NCBI GenBank assembly: GCA_016714645.1
Contig: JADKCI010000004.1
Coordinates: 372,001 to 436,000, forward strand
Source of the DNA: Chromatiaceae bacterium
GTDB taxonomy: Bacteria > Pseudomonadota > Gammaproteobacteria > Chromatiales > Chromatiaceae
DNA length: 64,000 bases
Direction: 5' to 3'
Shown here piece after piece: positions 34,887-43,225 of the stretch (positions are counted from its first letter, which is position 1; the number at the start of each line of letters is the position of its first letter). Below the pieces are notes generated by a model. The model did no database searches, was not told the origin of the DNA, and saw nothing but the letters and a program-made list of their open reading frames with translations. Position numbers and translations under genes: made by a program.

Positions 34887-35244
34887 CCTCCGAAAATTGG
34901 CCGTTCCGGATCAGCGCCGCGATTTGCTCATCCGTCAACTCCAGGACGTGCCGCGCCGCCTTCTTGAATGCCGCCTGTTCCTCGTCACTGATATTGGCCT
35001 GCTGGTTCTTGGCGAAACCATAGACGAAGAACGCACGATGCGCCTGGCGGTAAAGGATCAGGGTCCGATAGCCCCCTGACCGCCCTTGCCCAGGACGCGC
35101 CACACGTTGCTTGACGACCCCTCCGCCGAGGTCGGCATCGATCAGACCTTGTTCCGCTCGCTGGATCGCATCGCGTAGCGCTACATCCCGGAGGTTCTGC
35201 TTGCGCATGAAGCGCTCGAACCAGGCGTTCTTGAAGATCCTCAC
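34870..35244 (-). CDS. RelE/HigB-family toxin
   Basis: This 124-residue protein fits the RelE-type toxin family of about 110-125 aa. It begins MRIFKNAWFERFMRKQNL, has the core VVKQRVARPGQGRSGGYRTL (basic, RNA-binding-like) and FFVYGFAKNQQANIS, and a C-terminal acidic tail. Such toxins cleave mRNA at the ribosome. The gene is intact and paired with an intact antitoxin, unlike the decayed higBA pair beside it. Confidence 0.87.
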   Translation of the reverse strand: MRIFKNAWFERFMRKQNLRDVALRDAIQRAEQGLIDADLGGGVVKQRVARPGQGRSGGYRTLILYRQAHRAFFVYGFAKNQQANISDEEQAAFKKAARHVLELTDEQIAALIRNGQFSEVDDDD

Positions 35245-35437
35245 GCGCCCCTGTTCTCCGTCACTTTATATCACACTAAGTATTATACCTAAAGACCGAA
35301 GGAGTAACATAGATGCTTGAAGCTCGGCAGCGGCCTGCGCCTCGCGCGGCAGGGTTCCAGCCCCCTGTAACTACAACTGGATGCGTTGCGGGGACTCCGT
35401 CTCAAGGCGCGAAGCGACGACATTCAACGAGGCTCGT

Positions 35438-35563
35438 CGCGAAATACCGTTTTTCACGAAATATCGTGGCCTATCCATTGGCGAATTGGCGACGGCCCCA
35501 GGCCACCAGATTGCCGGTGACGGCCTGAATAAACTCCGGTAAGCTCTGCCGCGAAATATCGTG
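35438..35563. promoter_or_regulatory. Three operator-like CGCGAAATATCGTG sites before the sigma-54 activator
   Basis: Sites lie at 35438-35449 (CGCGAAATACCG), 35455-35468 (CACGAAATATCGTG) and 35550-35563 (CGCGAAATATCGTG), the last 37 nt before the GTG start. The motif is nearly palindromic and the two clearest copies differ at one position. They could be autoregulatory sites for the activator, which has a Fis-type DNA-binding domain. Confidence 0.6.
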
Positions 35564-35600
35564 ATGCGCGCCGCTATCCCAGCACCCGCCGGAGGACGCC

Positions 35601-37250
35601 GTGAATGATCCAACACCGCTCGCCCGCCGCCTTGGGGAAACCACACCGCCCGACTGGGCGGCCCATGCCGAAAGCAGCTTCGAGGATCTGCTGACGGACC
35701 TGGCGGCCTCCTTCATCAACGTCGAAGCCAGCGCGCTGGACGCCCACATTCAGGCGGCACTGCGCCGGATCGTGCTGTTCCTGGGGCTCGACCGCTGCAC
35801 CATCGGCCGCTTCGACGACGTGCGGGCAGAGTGGACCGTCACCCATTCCTGGGCACAGGAGGGCATCGCGCCCATCCCCTCACCGCTCGCTGAGGCCCAC
35901 TTTCCCTATCTGGTGGCGCGGGTGCGGGCTGAGCTGCCGACGATCGCGGAGCGGCTGTCGGACCTGCCGCCGGAGGCGTCGCTGGACCGCCAATCGCTGC
36001 TTCGGCTCGGGCAGAAGTCTCTGGCGGTCTTTCCGCTGTCCGCCGACGCACAGGTGCTCGGCTGGGCCTCCTTCGGGGCGGTGCGACGGGAGCACGCCTG
36101 GCCCGATGACCTAGTGCGGCGGTTGCGGCTCATCGCGGGTATCTTCGCCAATGCGCTGATGCGGCGACGCAAGGAGACGGCGCTTAAGGAGGCCCTGGCG
36201 GAGAACGTCGCCCTGCGCGAGCGGGTGGAGGCGGAAAACGCCGTGTGGCGGGAGGAGGTGCTGCTCTGCGGCAGCTTCGACGAGCTGGTCGGCGAGAGCC
36301 CGGCCCTGCGCCGGGTCCTGCTGCAAGTCGAGCAAGTCGCACCAACGGACAGCACGGTGCTGGTGCTGGGCGAGACCGGCACCGGCAAGGACCTGATCGC
36401 GACCGCTATCCACCGGCGCAGCCGCCGGGCGGAACGCCCGCTGATCCGGGTGAATTGCGCCGCCCTGCCCGCAACCCTGATCGAGAGCGAGCTGTTCGGC
36501 CATGAGAAAGGCGCCTTTACCGGGGCCATCACGCGCAAGATCGGGCGCTTCGAGGTGGCGCACGGCGGGACCCTGGTCCTGGACGAGATCGGCGAGCTGC
36601 CGCTGGAGTTGCAGGCCAAGCTGCTGCGGGTCTTGCAGAGCGGTGAATTCGAGCGGCTGGGCGCGACGACGACCCGGCGCAGCGATGCCCGGGTGATCGC
36701 CAGCACCAACCGGGATCTGGAGGCCATGTCCCGGGACGGCAGTTTCCGCCCGGACCTCTTCTATCGCCTGAGCGTCTTTCCGATCACGGCACCACCCCTG
36801 CGCGACCGCAAGGAGGACATCGCGCTCCTGACTGCCTATTTTGTCGAGAAGCTGCGGGCCAAGCTTGGCCGGCCGGCGCTGCGCGTCCCGGACCGGGTGG
36901 TCACGGCCCTGATGGCCTATGACTGGCCGGGTAATGTGCGGGAGTTGGAGAATATCGTGGAGCGCGCCATGATCCTGTCGCCGGGCGCGACCCTGGTGGT
37001 GGACGCGCTCCCGTGCACCAGGACGGGCGCCCGGACAAGGGCGCAGGATCCGTCCGCCGGGACTGACCATCGCACTCTGGACGAGGTGGAGCGTGACCAT
37101 ATCCTGGCGATCTGTACCGCCTGCGACTGGCGGATCAACGGGACGGGAAACGCTGCGGAACGCCTCGGGATCAATCCCAACACCCTGCGCTCGCGGATGC
37201 TGAAACTGGGGATCGTGCGGCCGACAGGGTCCCGCCCCCGGCGGCCCTAG
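35601..37250 (+). CDS. Sigma-54-dependent transcriptional activator (GAF, AAA+, Fis)
   Basis: The product is 549 aa. A GAF-type sensor domain spans about residues 45-195. The AAA+ domain has Walker A (GETGTGKD), the sigma-54 contact loop GAFTGA at 304-309, Walker B (TLVLDEIGEL) and the arginine-finger region (FRPDLFYRLSVFP). A Fis-type helix-turn-helix is at the end (NAAERLGINPNTLRSRMLKL). The layout is that of NorR/FhlA-type activators. The GTG start follows GGAGG. It is followed after 38 nt by an SBF transporter, its likely target. Two partial copies exist in the window. Confidence 0.92.
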   Translation: MNDPTPLARRLGETTPPDWAAHAESSFEDLLTDLAASFINVEASALDAHIQAALRRIVLFLGLDRCTIGRFDDVRAEWTVTHSWAQEGIAPIPSPLAEAHFPYLVARVRAELPTIAERLSDLPPEASLDRQSLLRLGQKSLAVFPLSADAQVLGWASFGAVRREHAWPDDLVRRLRLIAGIFANALMRRRKETALKEALAENVALRERVEAENAVWREEVLLCGSFDELVGESPALRRVLLQVEQVAPTDSTVLVLGETGTGKDLIATAIHRRSRRAERPLIRVNCAALPATLIESELFGHEKGAFTGAITRKIGRFEVAHGGTLVLDEIGELPLELQAKLLRVLQSGEFERLGATTTRRSDARVIASTNRDLEAMSRDGSFRPDLFYRLSVFPITAPPLRDRKEDIALLTAYFVEKLRAKLGRPALRVPDRVVTALMAYDWPGNVRELENIVERAMILSPGATLVVDALPCTRTGARTRAQDPSAGTDHRTLDEVERDHILAICTACDWRINGTGNAAERLGINPNTLRSRMLKLGIVRPTGSRPRRP

Positions 37251-37288
37251 GCGCTGGTCGAAGTACACCGGCGCAAAGGAAGAAACCC

Positions 37289-38230
37289 ATGACCCCACTC
37301 GATCCGCTTGCTAACCTGGCCGCCCCGGCACTGGTCTGGTTCTTGATGCTGACGGTGGGGCTGGAGCTGACGCCAGGGGACTTGCGGCGCGTCGTCGTCT
37401 TTCCCAAGGCCGTCCTGGTGGCGACTCTGGGCCAACTCCTGCTGCTGCCCGCCATCGCCGCCGTGCTGATTTGGGCCCTGCGCCCGGAGCCGACGGTGGC
37501 GGCTGGGATGATCCTGCTGGCGGCGAGCCCCGGCGGAGCGCTCTCCAATGTCTACACCTACCTGGCCCGGGCCAATCTCGCCCTGTCGGTGACCCTGACC
37601 GCACTCTCCACCCTCCTGGCCCTGATCAGCATGCCGCTGCTGACCGCCGCCGGTATCGCCCTGTTGCTCGATCGGCAGGACGCAATTCCGGTCCCCGTCG
37701 CGCGCATGGTCGGTCAATTGGTGCTGATGCTGCTACTGCCGCTGGGCCTGGGGATGGCGCTGCGGCACGGGTGGTCGGGGTTGGTGCGCCACGCAGGGCG
37801 GTGGTTGCGGCGGCTTAGCGGACTGGGATTGGCGATGCTGGTCGGCGCCATCCTCTATGCGCAGCGGGCAGATCTGGCGGGCGGCCTGGGCCCGATGGTC
37901 ACGGCGGCGCTGGTCTTCTCCATCACCGCCATGCTGACCGGCTGGGTGCTGGGCTGGCTGGTCGGCCTCAATCGGCGGGACCGCTTCACCCTCCTGTTGG
38001 AGTTCGGCGTGCGCAACCTGGCCCTGGTCGCGCTGATCGGGATCACGGTGTTCGGGCGGGTCGAGATGGTGCTGTTCGCCACGCTCTTCCTGGTGGTGGA
38101 GATGCCCATCGTCCTGCTGCTGGCGGGGCTGCATGGACGCCGCGCGGGGCCAACGGACACCGCCGAGCTGGCGGGCCAGGAACCTGGTTCAGGTTCACAC
38201 GACCGGGAGATGGACGCCCCGGCTCAATAA
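37289..38230 (+). CDS. SBF/bile acid:Na+ symporter-family transporter
   Basis: The product is 313 aa with about nine or ten hydrophobic segments. SBF-family motifs are visible: MLTVGLELTPGDLRR at the N-terminus, LAASPGGALSNVYTYLA (the first crossover region) and FGVRNLALVALIGI (the second). The C-terminal tail is hydrophilic. The substrate is unknown, probably an organic anion moved with sodium. It has a good SD (AAGGAAG) and is followed by a CPA1 antiporter that could recycle the sodium. Confidence 0.85.
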   Translation: MTPLDPLANLAAPALVWFLMLTVGLELTPGDLRRVVVFPKAVLVATLGQLLLLPAIAAVLIWALRPEPTVAAGMILLAASPGGALSNVYTYLARANLALSVTLTALSTLLALISMPLLTAAGIALLLDRQDAIPVPVARMVGQLVLMLLLPLGLGMALRHGWSGLVRHAGRWLRRLSGLGLAMLVGAILYAQRADLAGGLGPMVTAALVFSITAMLTGWVLGWLVGLNRRDRFTLLLEFGVRNLALVALIGITVFGRVEMVLFATLFLVVEMPIVLLLAGLHGRRAGPTDTAELAGQEPGSGSHDREMDAPAQ

Positions 38231-38307
38231 CGGTTCAATAATGTCACTGGGATGCACCGCAGGGTGACGTCCACCCGCGCATGCTGTTATCGCCTCTGGA
38301 GGAACGC

Positions 38308-40119
38308 TTGAGTCACGATGTGATCTTCGGCCTCGCGGCCATCTCCCTACTGGGCGCTGTCTGCCAGTGGCTTGCGTGGCGCTCGCGCCTGCCCGCCATT
38401 CTCTTCCTGCTGCTCACCGGTATCCTGGTCGGACCGGTTGGGGGCTGGCTCGATCCCGACACCCTGCTTGGCCAGCTCCTGTTTCCCTTCGTGTCGCTCG
38501 CGGTCGCCGTGATCCTGTTCGAGGGCAGCCTGACCCTCAGATTCGCGGAGATCCGCGGCGTCCAGCAGGTGGTGCGGAGACTGGTGACCGGCGGGGTACT
38601 GCTGACCTGGGCGGTGGCCACGCTCGCCGCCCGATTCCTGGTCGGACTCCCCTGGGAGATCGCCACGCTCTTCGGCGCCATCATGGTGGTGACGGGTCCC
38701 ACGGTGATCGTGCCCATGCTGCGCACCGTGCGGCCCTCCGCCAAGGTGGCCAGCATCCTGCGCTGGGAGGGGATCATCGTCGACCCCATCGGCGCCTTGC
38801 TGGCCGTGCTGGTGTTCGAATTTGTGGTCTCCTCCGGGCCCGAAGTGGCGCTGAGCGGGACCTTGCTTGCCTTCGTGGGCATGATCCTGGCCGGGAGTGT
38901 CTCGGGACTCGTCGGTGGTTATCTGTTGGGGGAGGCCCTGCGGCGGGACTGGGTACCGGCCTATCTCTACAATCCGACAACCCTGGCGGTCGTATTTTGC
39001 GCCTTCGCTGTCGCCGACTCGGTGATTGCCGAATCGGGGCTGCTCGCGGTCACGGTCATGGGGATCTATCTCGGCAACCGCAAAGGGGTGCCGATCGAAG
39101 AGGTGCTGGAGTTCAAAGAGAGCCTGTCCCTGGTGCTGATCTCCGGACTCTTCATCTTGCTCGCGGCGCGCCTCGACCTCGGCGAGCTGGCCGCTCTCGG
39201 CTGGGCGGTGGTGGGCGTCTTTCTGGCCATACAGCTCATCGCCCGGCCCCTGTCGGTGCTCTATGCGACCCCGGGCTCGGCTCTCAACTGGCGCGAGCGC
39301 GTGTTGCTCGCCTGGATAGCCCCACGCGGCATTGTGGCGGCGGCGGTGAGCGCGCTCTTTGCCCTGAAGCTCGGCCAGCGGGGCTTCGCGCAGGCGGAAC
39401 TCCTGGTTCCGCTCACCTTCGTCGTCATCATCGGCACCGTGGTCCTGCAGAGCCTGAGCGCCCGCGTCCTGGCGCGGGCGCTCGATGCCACCGAGCCCGA
39501 GGGGATCGGCTTTCTGATCCTGGGTGCCAATCCGCTGGCGCGCCTCCTTGCCCAGGCGCTGGTCGAGCAGAAGATCCCGGTCCTGCTCTGCGACACCCTA
39601 TGGGACAACGTCAGCCGGGCGCGGATGGCCGGTCTCAAGGCCTATTACGGCAGCCCGCTTTCGGAGCACGCTGAGGTCTACCTGGATACCACTGGCCTGG
39701 GGCGCCTGCTCGCAATCACCGCGGACTCGCACCTGAACGCGCTCGCCTGCAGCCGGTTCAAGGGGATGTTCGGACCAACGGAGGTCTTCGCCCTGCGGGT
39801 CGGCGGCCCCTCTACCGGCAACGGCCGTAAGGAGACGGCGCGCGAGGGTCCCACGGTCTTCGGGGAGGAGACGACCTATGTGGGCCTGGCCCAGCGGATC
39901 TATCGCGGCGCCGAGATCCGCCGCACCAACCTGACCGACGCCTTTACCCTGGATAGCTTCCGCGCCATGCACGGCGATCGGGCGACGCCGCTTTTTGCCA
40001 TCGACCCCAAGGGGCGGCTCTCCGTCTTCACTGCCGGGACGCGGCTGGAACCTGGTACAGGCTGGTCGGTCCTGGCCCTGATCGACCCCTCCCCCGAAGC
40101 GGTGGCACCGAAGGGCTGA
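38308..40119 (+). CDS. CPA1-family Na+(K+)/H+ antiporter with a C-terminal nucleotide-binding-like domain
   Basis: The product is about 603 aa: some 12 membrane segments of the NhaP type (VTGPTVIVPMLRTV, then WEGIIVDPIGALLAVLVFEF with the ion-binding aspartate), followed by a cytoplasmic region resembling a TrkA-N domain (GFLILGANPLARLLAQALVE). The TTG at 38308 has GGAGG at the right distance; an ATG at 38281 adds nine residues. Located right after the SBF transporter, it may balance sodium and protons for it. Confidence 0.85.
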   Translation: MSHDVIFGLAAISLLGAVCQWLAWRSRLPAILFLLLTGILVGPVGGWLDPDTLLGQLLFPFVSLAVAVILFEGSLTLRFAEIRGVQQVVRRLVTGGVLLTWAVATLAARFLVGLPWEIATLFGAIMVVTGPTVIVPMLRTVRPSAKVASILRWEGIIVDPIGALLAVLVFEFVVSSGPEVALSGTLLAFVGMILAGSVSGLVGGYLLGEALRRDWVPAYLYNPTTLAVVFCAFAVADSVIAESGLLAVTVMGIYLGNRKGVPIEEVLEFKESLSLVLISGLFILLAARLDLGELAALGWAVVGVFLAIQLIARPLSVLYATPGSALNWRERVLLAWIAPRGIVAAAVSALFALKLGQRGFAQAELLVPLTFVVIIGTVVLQSLSARVLARALDATEPEGIGFLILGANPLARLLAQALVEQKIPVLLCDTLWDNVSRARMAGLKAYYGSPLSEHAEVYLDTTGLGRLLAITADSHLNALACSRFKGMFGPTEVFALRVGGPSTGNGRKETAREGPTVFGEETTYVGLAQRIYRGAEIRRTNLTDAFTLDSFRAMHGDRATPLFAIDPKGRLSVFTAGTRLEPGTGWSVLALIDPSPEAVAPKG

Positions 40120-40138
40120 TCCCTCGACCGGGGCTGGC

Positions 40139-40210
40139 GCCTTCGTACGGGGCGGTACGACGTGAGCAGGCTTGGCCCGATCACCTGGTGCGGCAGTTGC
40201 GGCTCATCGC
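40139..40210 (+). pseudogene. Third fragment of the sigma-54 activator gene
   Basis: About 70 bp match 36068-36136 of the intact regulator gene (the end of the GAF region, translating as EQAWPDHLVRQLRLIA against EHAWPDDLVRRLRLIA). No frame extends beyond it. It lies 20 nt after the antiporter stop. The remainder of the gap to 40391 holds only the promoter region of the TonB-dependent receptor. Confidence 0.75.
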
Positions 40211-40390
40211 CGTCGGCCGGAGCGTGACGACGGACGGCAGGTTGGTAACGCCTTTCCGGGAACCCCGCGCGCCCCACTTGCCCCTGGGGCGGGATACGGC
40301 CCCCGCGACAATTTGTCGCATACCCCTTCGCCAGTGGCTCCCTTGATAATCATCAATTGCTTATCACCAACCGATTAAGGGAGCATTTCG

Positions 40391-42649
40391 ATGGGGCATC
40401 GCCTTCACCCGCTATCCACCGCCGTGGCGGTCGCCTGTGCCATGGCGGCGACCTGGCATCACGCCGGCGCCGAAAGCGCGACCGAACTGAGTGAAATCGT
40501 CGTCAGTGCCGAGACGCCTGGCTCCTTTCCCAGTTCCAGTATCGTGACGGGCCGTGCCCTGGAGGCCGATCGGGTCGGTACCAGCGATACCGCCAAGCTG
40601 TTGCTCCAGGTACCAGGCGTCAGCCTCTATGGGGCTGGCGGTGTCTCCAGTCTGCCGGCCATTCATGGCCTGGCCGACGACCGGGTGCGCATCGAGGTCG
40701 ATGGCATGGACCTGATCGCCTCCTGTCCCAATCACATGAATCCCCCCCTGTCTTATCTCGACCCGACGGCGGTCGGCAGTCTCAAGGTCTATGCCGGCAT
40801 CGTGCCCGTGAGCCTGGCGGGCGACAGCATTGGTGGCACCATCATCGCGGAATCGCCCGAGCCGGAATTCGCCGGCCCTGATCAAAAGTATCTTCTCAAG
40901 GGCACGGTCGGCAGCTACTACCAGAGCAACGGCAATGGTTACAGCGTCAATGTCGGGGCCAGCGCGGCCACCGATAGCCTCAGCATCGCCTACAGTGGCG
41001 CCTTGGCGAAGTCGCAAAACTACAAGGCAGGTGGCGACTTCAAGACCACGCGGGCCACGGGCCGCCTCGGGCATACCCTACCCCTGAATGAGGTGGGATC
41101 GACGGCCTATGACACCCGCAACCAAACGCTGGATTTCGCGTGGAAGAGTGGCATTCATAAGATCGAGGCCGAGATCGGCTACCAGGATATCCCCGAGGAA
41201 TTATTCCCGAACCAGCGCATGGATATGCTTGGCAATGAGCAAACGAGCTTTAATCTGAATTACACTGGGGAGTTCGGCTGGGGCAATCTGGAGGCGCAGA
41301 CCTACTACCAGTATGTTGACCATTTCATGGATTTTGGCCCGGATAAGCGCTTCTGGTATGGCCCCGCCTCGGGCAAGACGGCCGTCGATGGCACGCCCTG
41401 TTGGCCCATCAGCAGTACCTGCGCCGCGGGCATGCCCATGAACACCGAGGCCAAGACCCTGGGCGCCAGCCTCCAGGCCGACATCGATCTGACCGATACG
41501 CAGTTGTTGCGGCTGGGGGCCGAATACCAGGGCTACCGGCTCGATGACTGGTGGTCACCCTCCGGGGCCATGATGTATCCCGGCACCTTTTGGAATATCA
41601 ACGACGGCCGGCGGGACCGGGTGGCGCTATACAGCGAATGGGAGGCGCGGCCCACGCCGCAATGGCTGACCTTGCTGGGTATTCGCTTCGAGCAGGTCGA
41701 TATGGATACCGGGGATGTCCAAGGTTACAACACCACCCCTACCGCCCCCGGCAATCAATACCTGGAAGCCAAGCGCTTCAATGCCCAGGAGCATCAGGAA
41801 ACCGACAACAATGTCAACCTGAGCGCCCTGGCCCGTTATCGGCTGGACGAGACCAAGAACCTGGAATTCGGCTATGCCCACCTGGTGCGCTCCCCCAATC
41901 TTTACGAGCGCTACACCTGGTCCTCCTGGCCCATGGCGGCGAGCATGAATAACTCCGTGGGCGATGGTAACGGCTATGTCGGCGACATCAATCTAAAACC
42001 GGAACAGGCCAATACCTTTTCGGCGACCTTCGACTGGCATGCCCCGGAGCGTGAATGGGAAATTCAGGCGACGCCCTATTACACCTATGTCACCGATTAC
42101 GTTGATGCCATCAAGACGGCGGTTTGGCTTCCCGACGCCTTCAATGTCCTGCAATATGCCAACCAGAAGGCACAGCTCTACGGCATCGATATCTCGGGCA
42201 AGATGCCCCTCTTCAAGAATGACTTTGGCCGGTTTGGCCTCAAGGGCCTCCTGAGCTATACCAAGGGCGAGAACCTGGATACGAATGACGGCCTCTACAA
42301 CATCATGCCGCTGAATGTGGCCCTGTCCCTGACCCAGCAACTGGGCGGGTGGGATAACGGCATCGAGGTGGTCATGGTCGATGCCAAGGATGACCTTTCC
42401 GAGGTCCGTAACGAGATTGAGACCCCGGGCTATACCCTTTTCAATCTGCGGGGCAGTTATTCCTGGACCAAGGTCAGGCTCGACTTTGGCATCGAAAACC
42501 TGCTCGACCGCTTCTATTCCCTGCCGCTGGGCGGCGCCTATCTGGGGCAAGGCAAAACCATGGAACTCAACCCCATCACCCCGGCCTGGGGCACCGCGGT
42601 TCCCGGCATGGGGCGGTCCTTCTATGTCGGGCTGAATCTCAAATTCTGA
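40391..42649 (+). CDS. oprC: TonB-dependent outer-membrane receptor of the OprC/NosA copper type
   Basis: The product is 752 aa with a signal peptide, a TonB-box region (TELSEIVVSA), a plug domain (residues about 45-165) and a 22-strand barrel ending in F (YVGLNLKF). The plug carries CPNHM (C112, M116) and the barrel HFM (H311, M313), matching the CxxxM and HxM copper ligands known from Pseudomonas OprC. The plug stretch HMNPPLSYLDP is typical of this family. It should import copper ions into the periplasm. The exbB-exbD-tonB genes 2 kb away can energise it. Confidence 0.87.
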   Translation: MGHRLHPLSTAVAVACAMAATWHHAGAESATELSEIVVSAETPGSFPSSSIVTGRALEADRVGTSDTAKLLLQVPGVSLYGAGGVSSLPAIHGLADDRVRIEVDGMDLIASCPNHMNPPLSYLDPTAVGSLKVYAGIVPVSLAGDSIGGTIIAESPEPEFAGPDQKYLLKGTVGSYYQSNGNGYSVNVGASAATDSLSIAYSGALAKSQNYKAGGDFKTTRATGRLGHTLPLNEVGSTAYDTRNQTLDFAWKSGIHKIEAEIGYQDIPEELFPNQRMDMLGNEQTSFNLNYTGEFGWGNLEAQTYYQYVDHFMDFGPDKRFWYGPASGKTAVDGTPCWPISSTCAAGMPMNTEAKTLGASLQADIDLTDTQLLRLGAEYQGYRLDDWWSPSGAMMYPGTFWNINDGRRDRVALYSEWEARPTPQWLTLLGIRFEQVDMDTGDVQGYNTTPTAPGNQYLEAKRFNAQEHQETDNNVNLSALARYRLDETKNLEFGYAHLVRSPNLYERYTWSSWPMAASMNNSVGDGNGYVGDINLKPEQANTFSATFDWHAPEREWEIQATPYYTYVTDYVDAIKTAVWLPDAFNVLQYANQKAQLYGIDISGKMPLFKNDFGRFGLKGLLSYTKGENLDTNDGLYNIMPLNVALSLTQQLGGWDNGIEVVMVDAKDDLSEVRNEIETPGYTLFNLRGSYSWTKVRLDFGIENLLDRFYSLPLGGAYLGQGKTMELNPITPAWGTAVPGMGRSFYVGLNLKF

Positions 42650-43225
42650 TCAGGGCCCAGGTCGCCCCTCGGGAGGGGGTGGCCGTGGGTCCCGGGGACG
42701 GCGTTTGGCCAGTTTTCGCTGGAGTGTGCGACGATGCATGCCAAGGGCTTGGGCGGTGGCGGTGACGTTGCCGCCATGTTCCTCCCAGGTGCGCTGGATG
42801 TATTCCCACTCCAGGTGGCGCACGGTCAAGCGTTGTTCATGGACGACCTCCGCGGTATCCAGCCCCTCCTTGATCAGGGCGCGGATAATGTCCGCCACGT
42901 CGGCGGGCTTGGCCAGATAATGGATGGCCCCCAGCTTCATGGCGCTGACCACGGTGGGAATGCTGGCATAGCCGGTGAGGATGAGGATGCGGGCCTCGGG
43001 CGAGAGGGTCAGCAGGGGCTGGATGAGGTTGAGGCCCGATTGTCCGGCCAGATTAAGATCGAGGATGACGTAATCGTGATGCTGCTTCTGGCAGCAAATC
43101 AGGGCCTCCGCGGGCGTGGCCACGGCGGTGACCTGAAAACCCCGACGGGCGAGGGAGCGGGCGAGTACAGCCCGATAGGGGTCGTCGTCATCGACCAGGA
43201 GCAGATTTCTGGCTTCAGCCGGCAT
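42650..43225 (-). CDS. regA: Redox response regulator RegA/PrrA/ActR
   Basis: The product is 191 aa: a receiver domain with acidic pocket DDDD (13-15 region), phospho-acceptor D56 (DYVILDLNLAG) and K-containing AKPADVADI, followed by a Fis-type helix-turn-helix GNVTATAQALGMHRRTLQRK, nearly the invariant RegA DNA-binding segment. RegA controls photosynthesis, carbon fixation, nitrogen fixation and respiration genes in purple bacteria. Its start overlaps the end of regB by 11 nt. Confidence 0.9.
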   Translation of the reverse strand: MPAEARNLLLVDDDDPYRAVLARSLARRGFQVTAVATPAEALICCQKQHHDYVILDLNLAGQSGLNLIQPLLTLSPEARILILTGYASIPTVVSAMKLGAIHYLAKPADVADIIRALIKEGLDTAEVVHEQRLTVRHLEWEYIQRTWEEHGGNVTATAQALGMHRRTLQRKLAKRRPRDPRPPPPEGRPGP

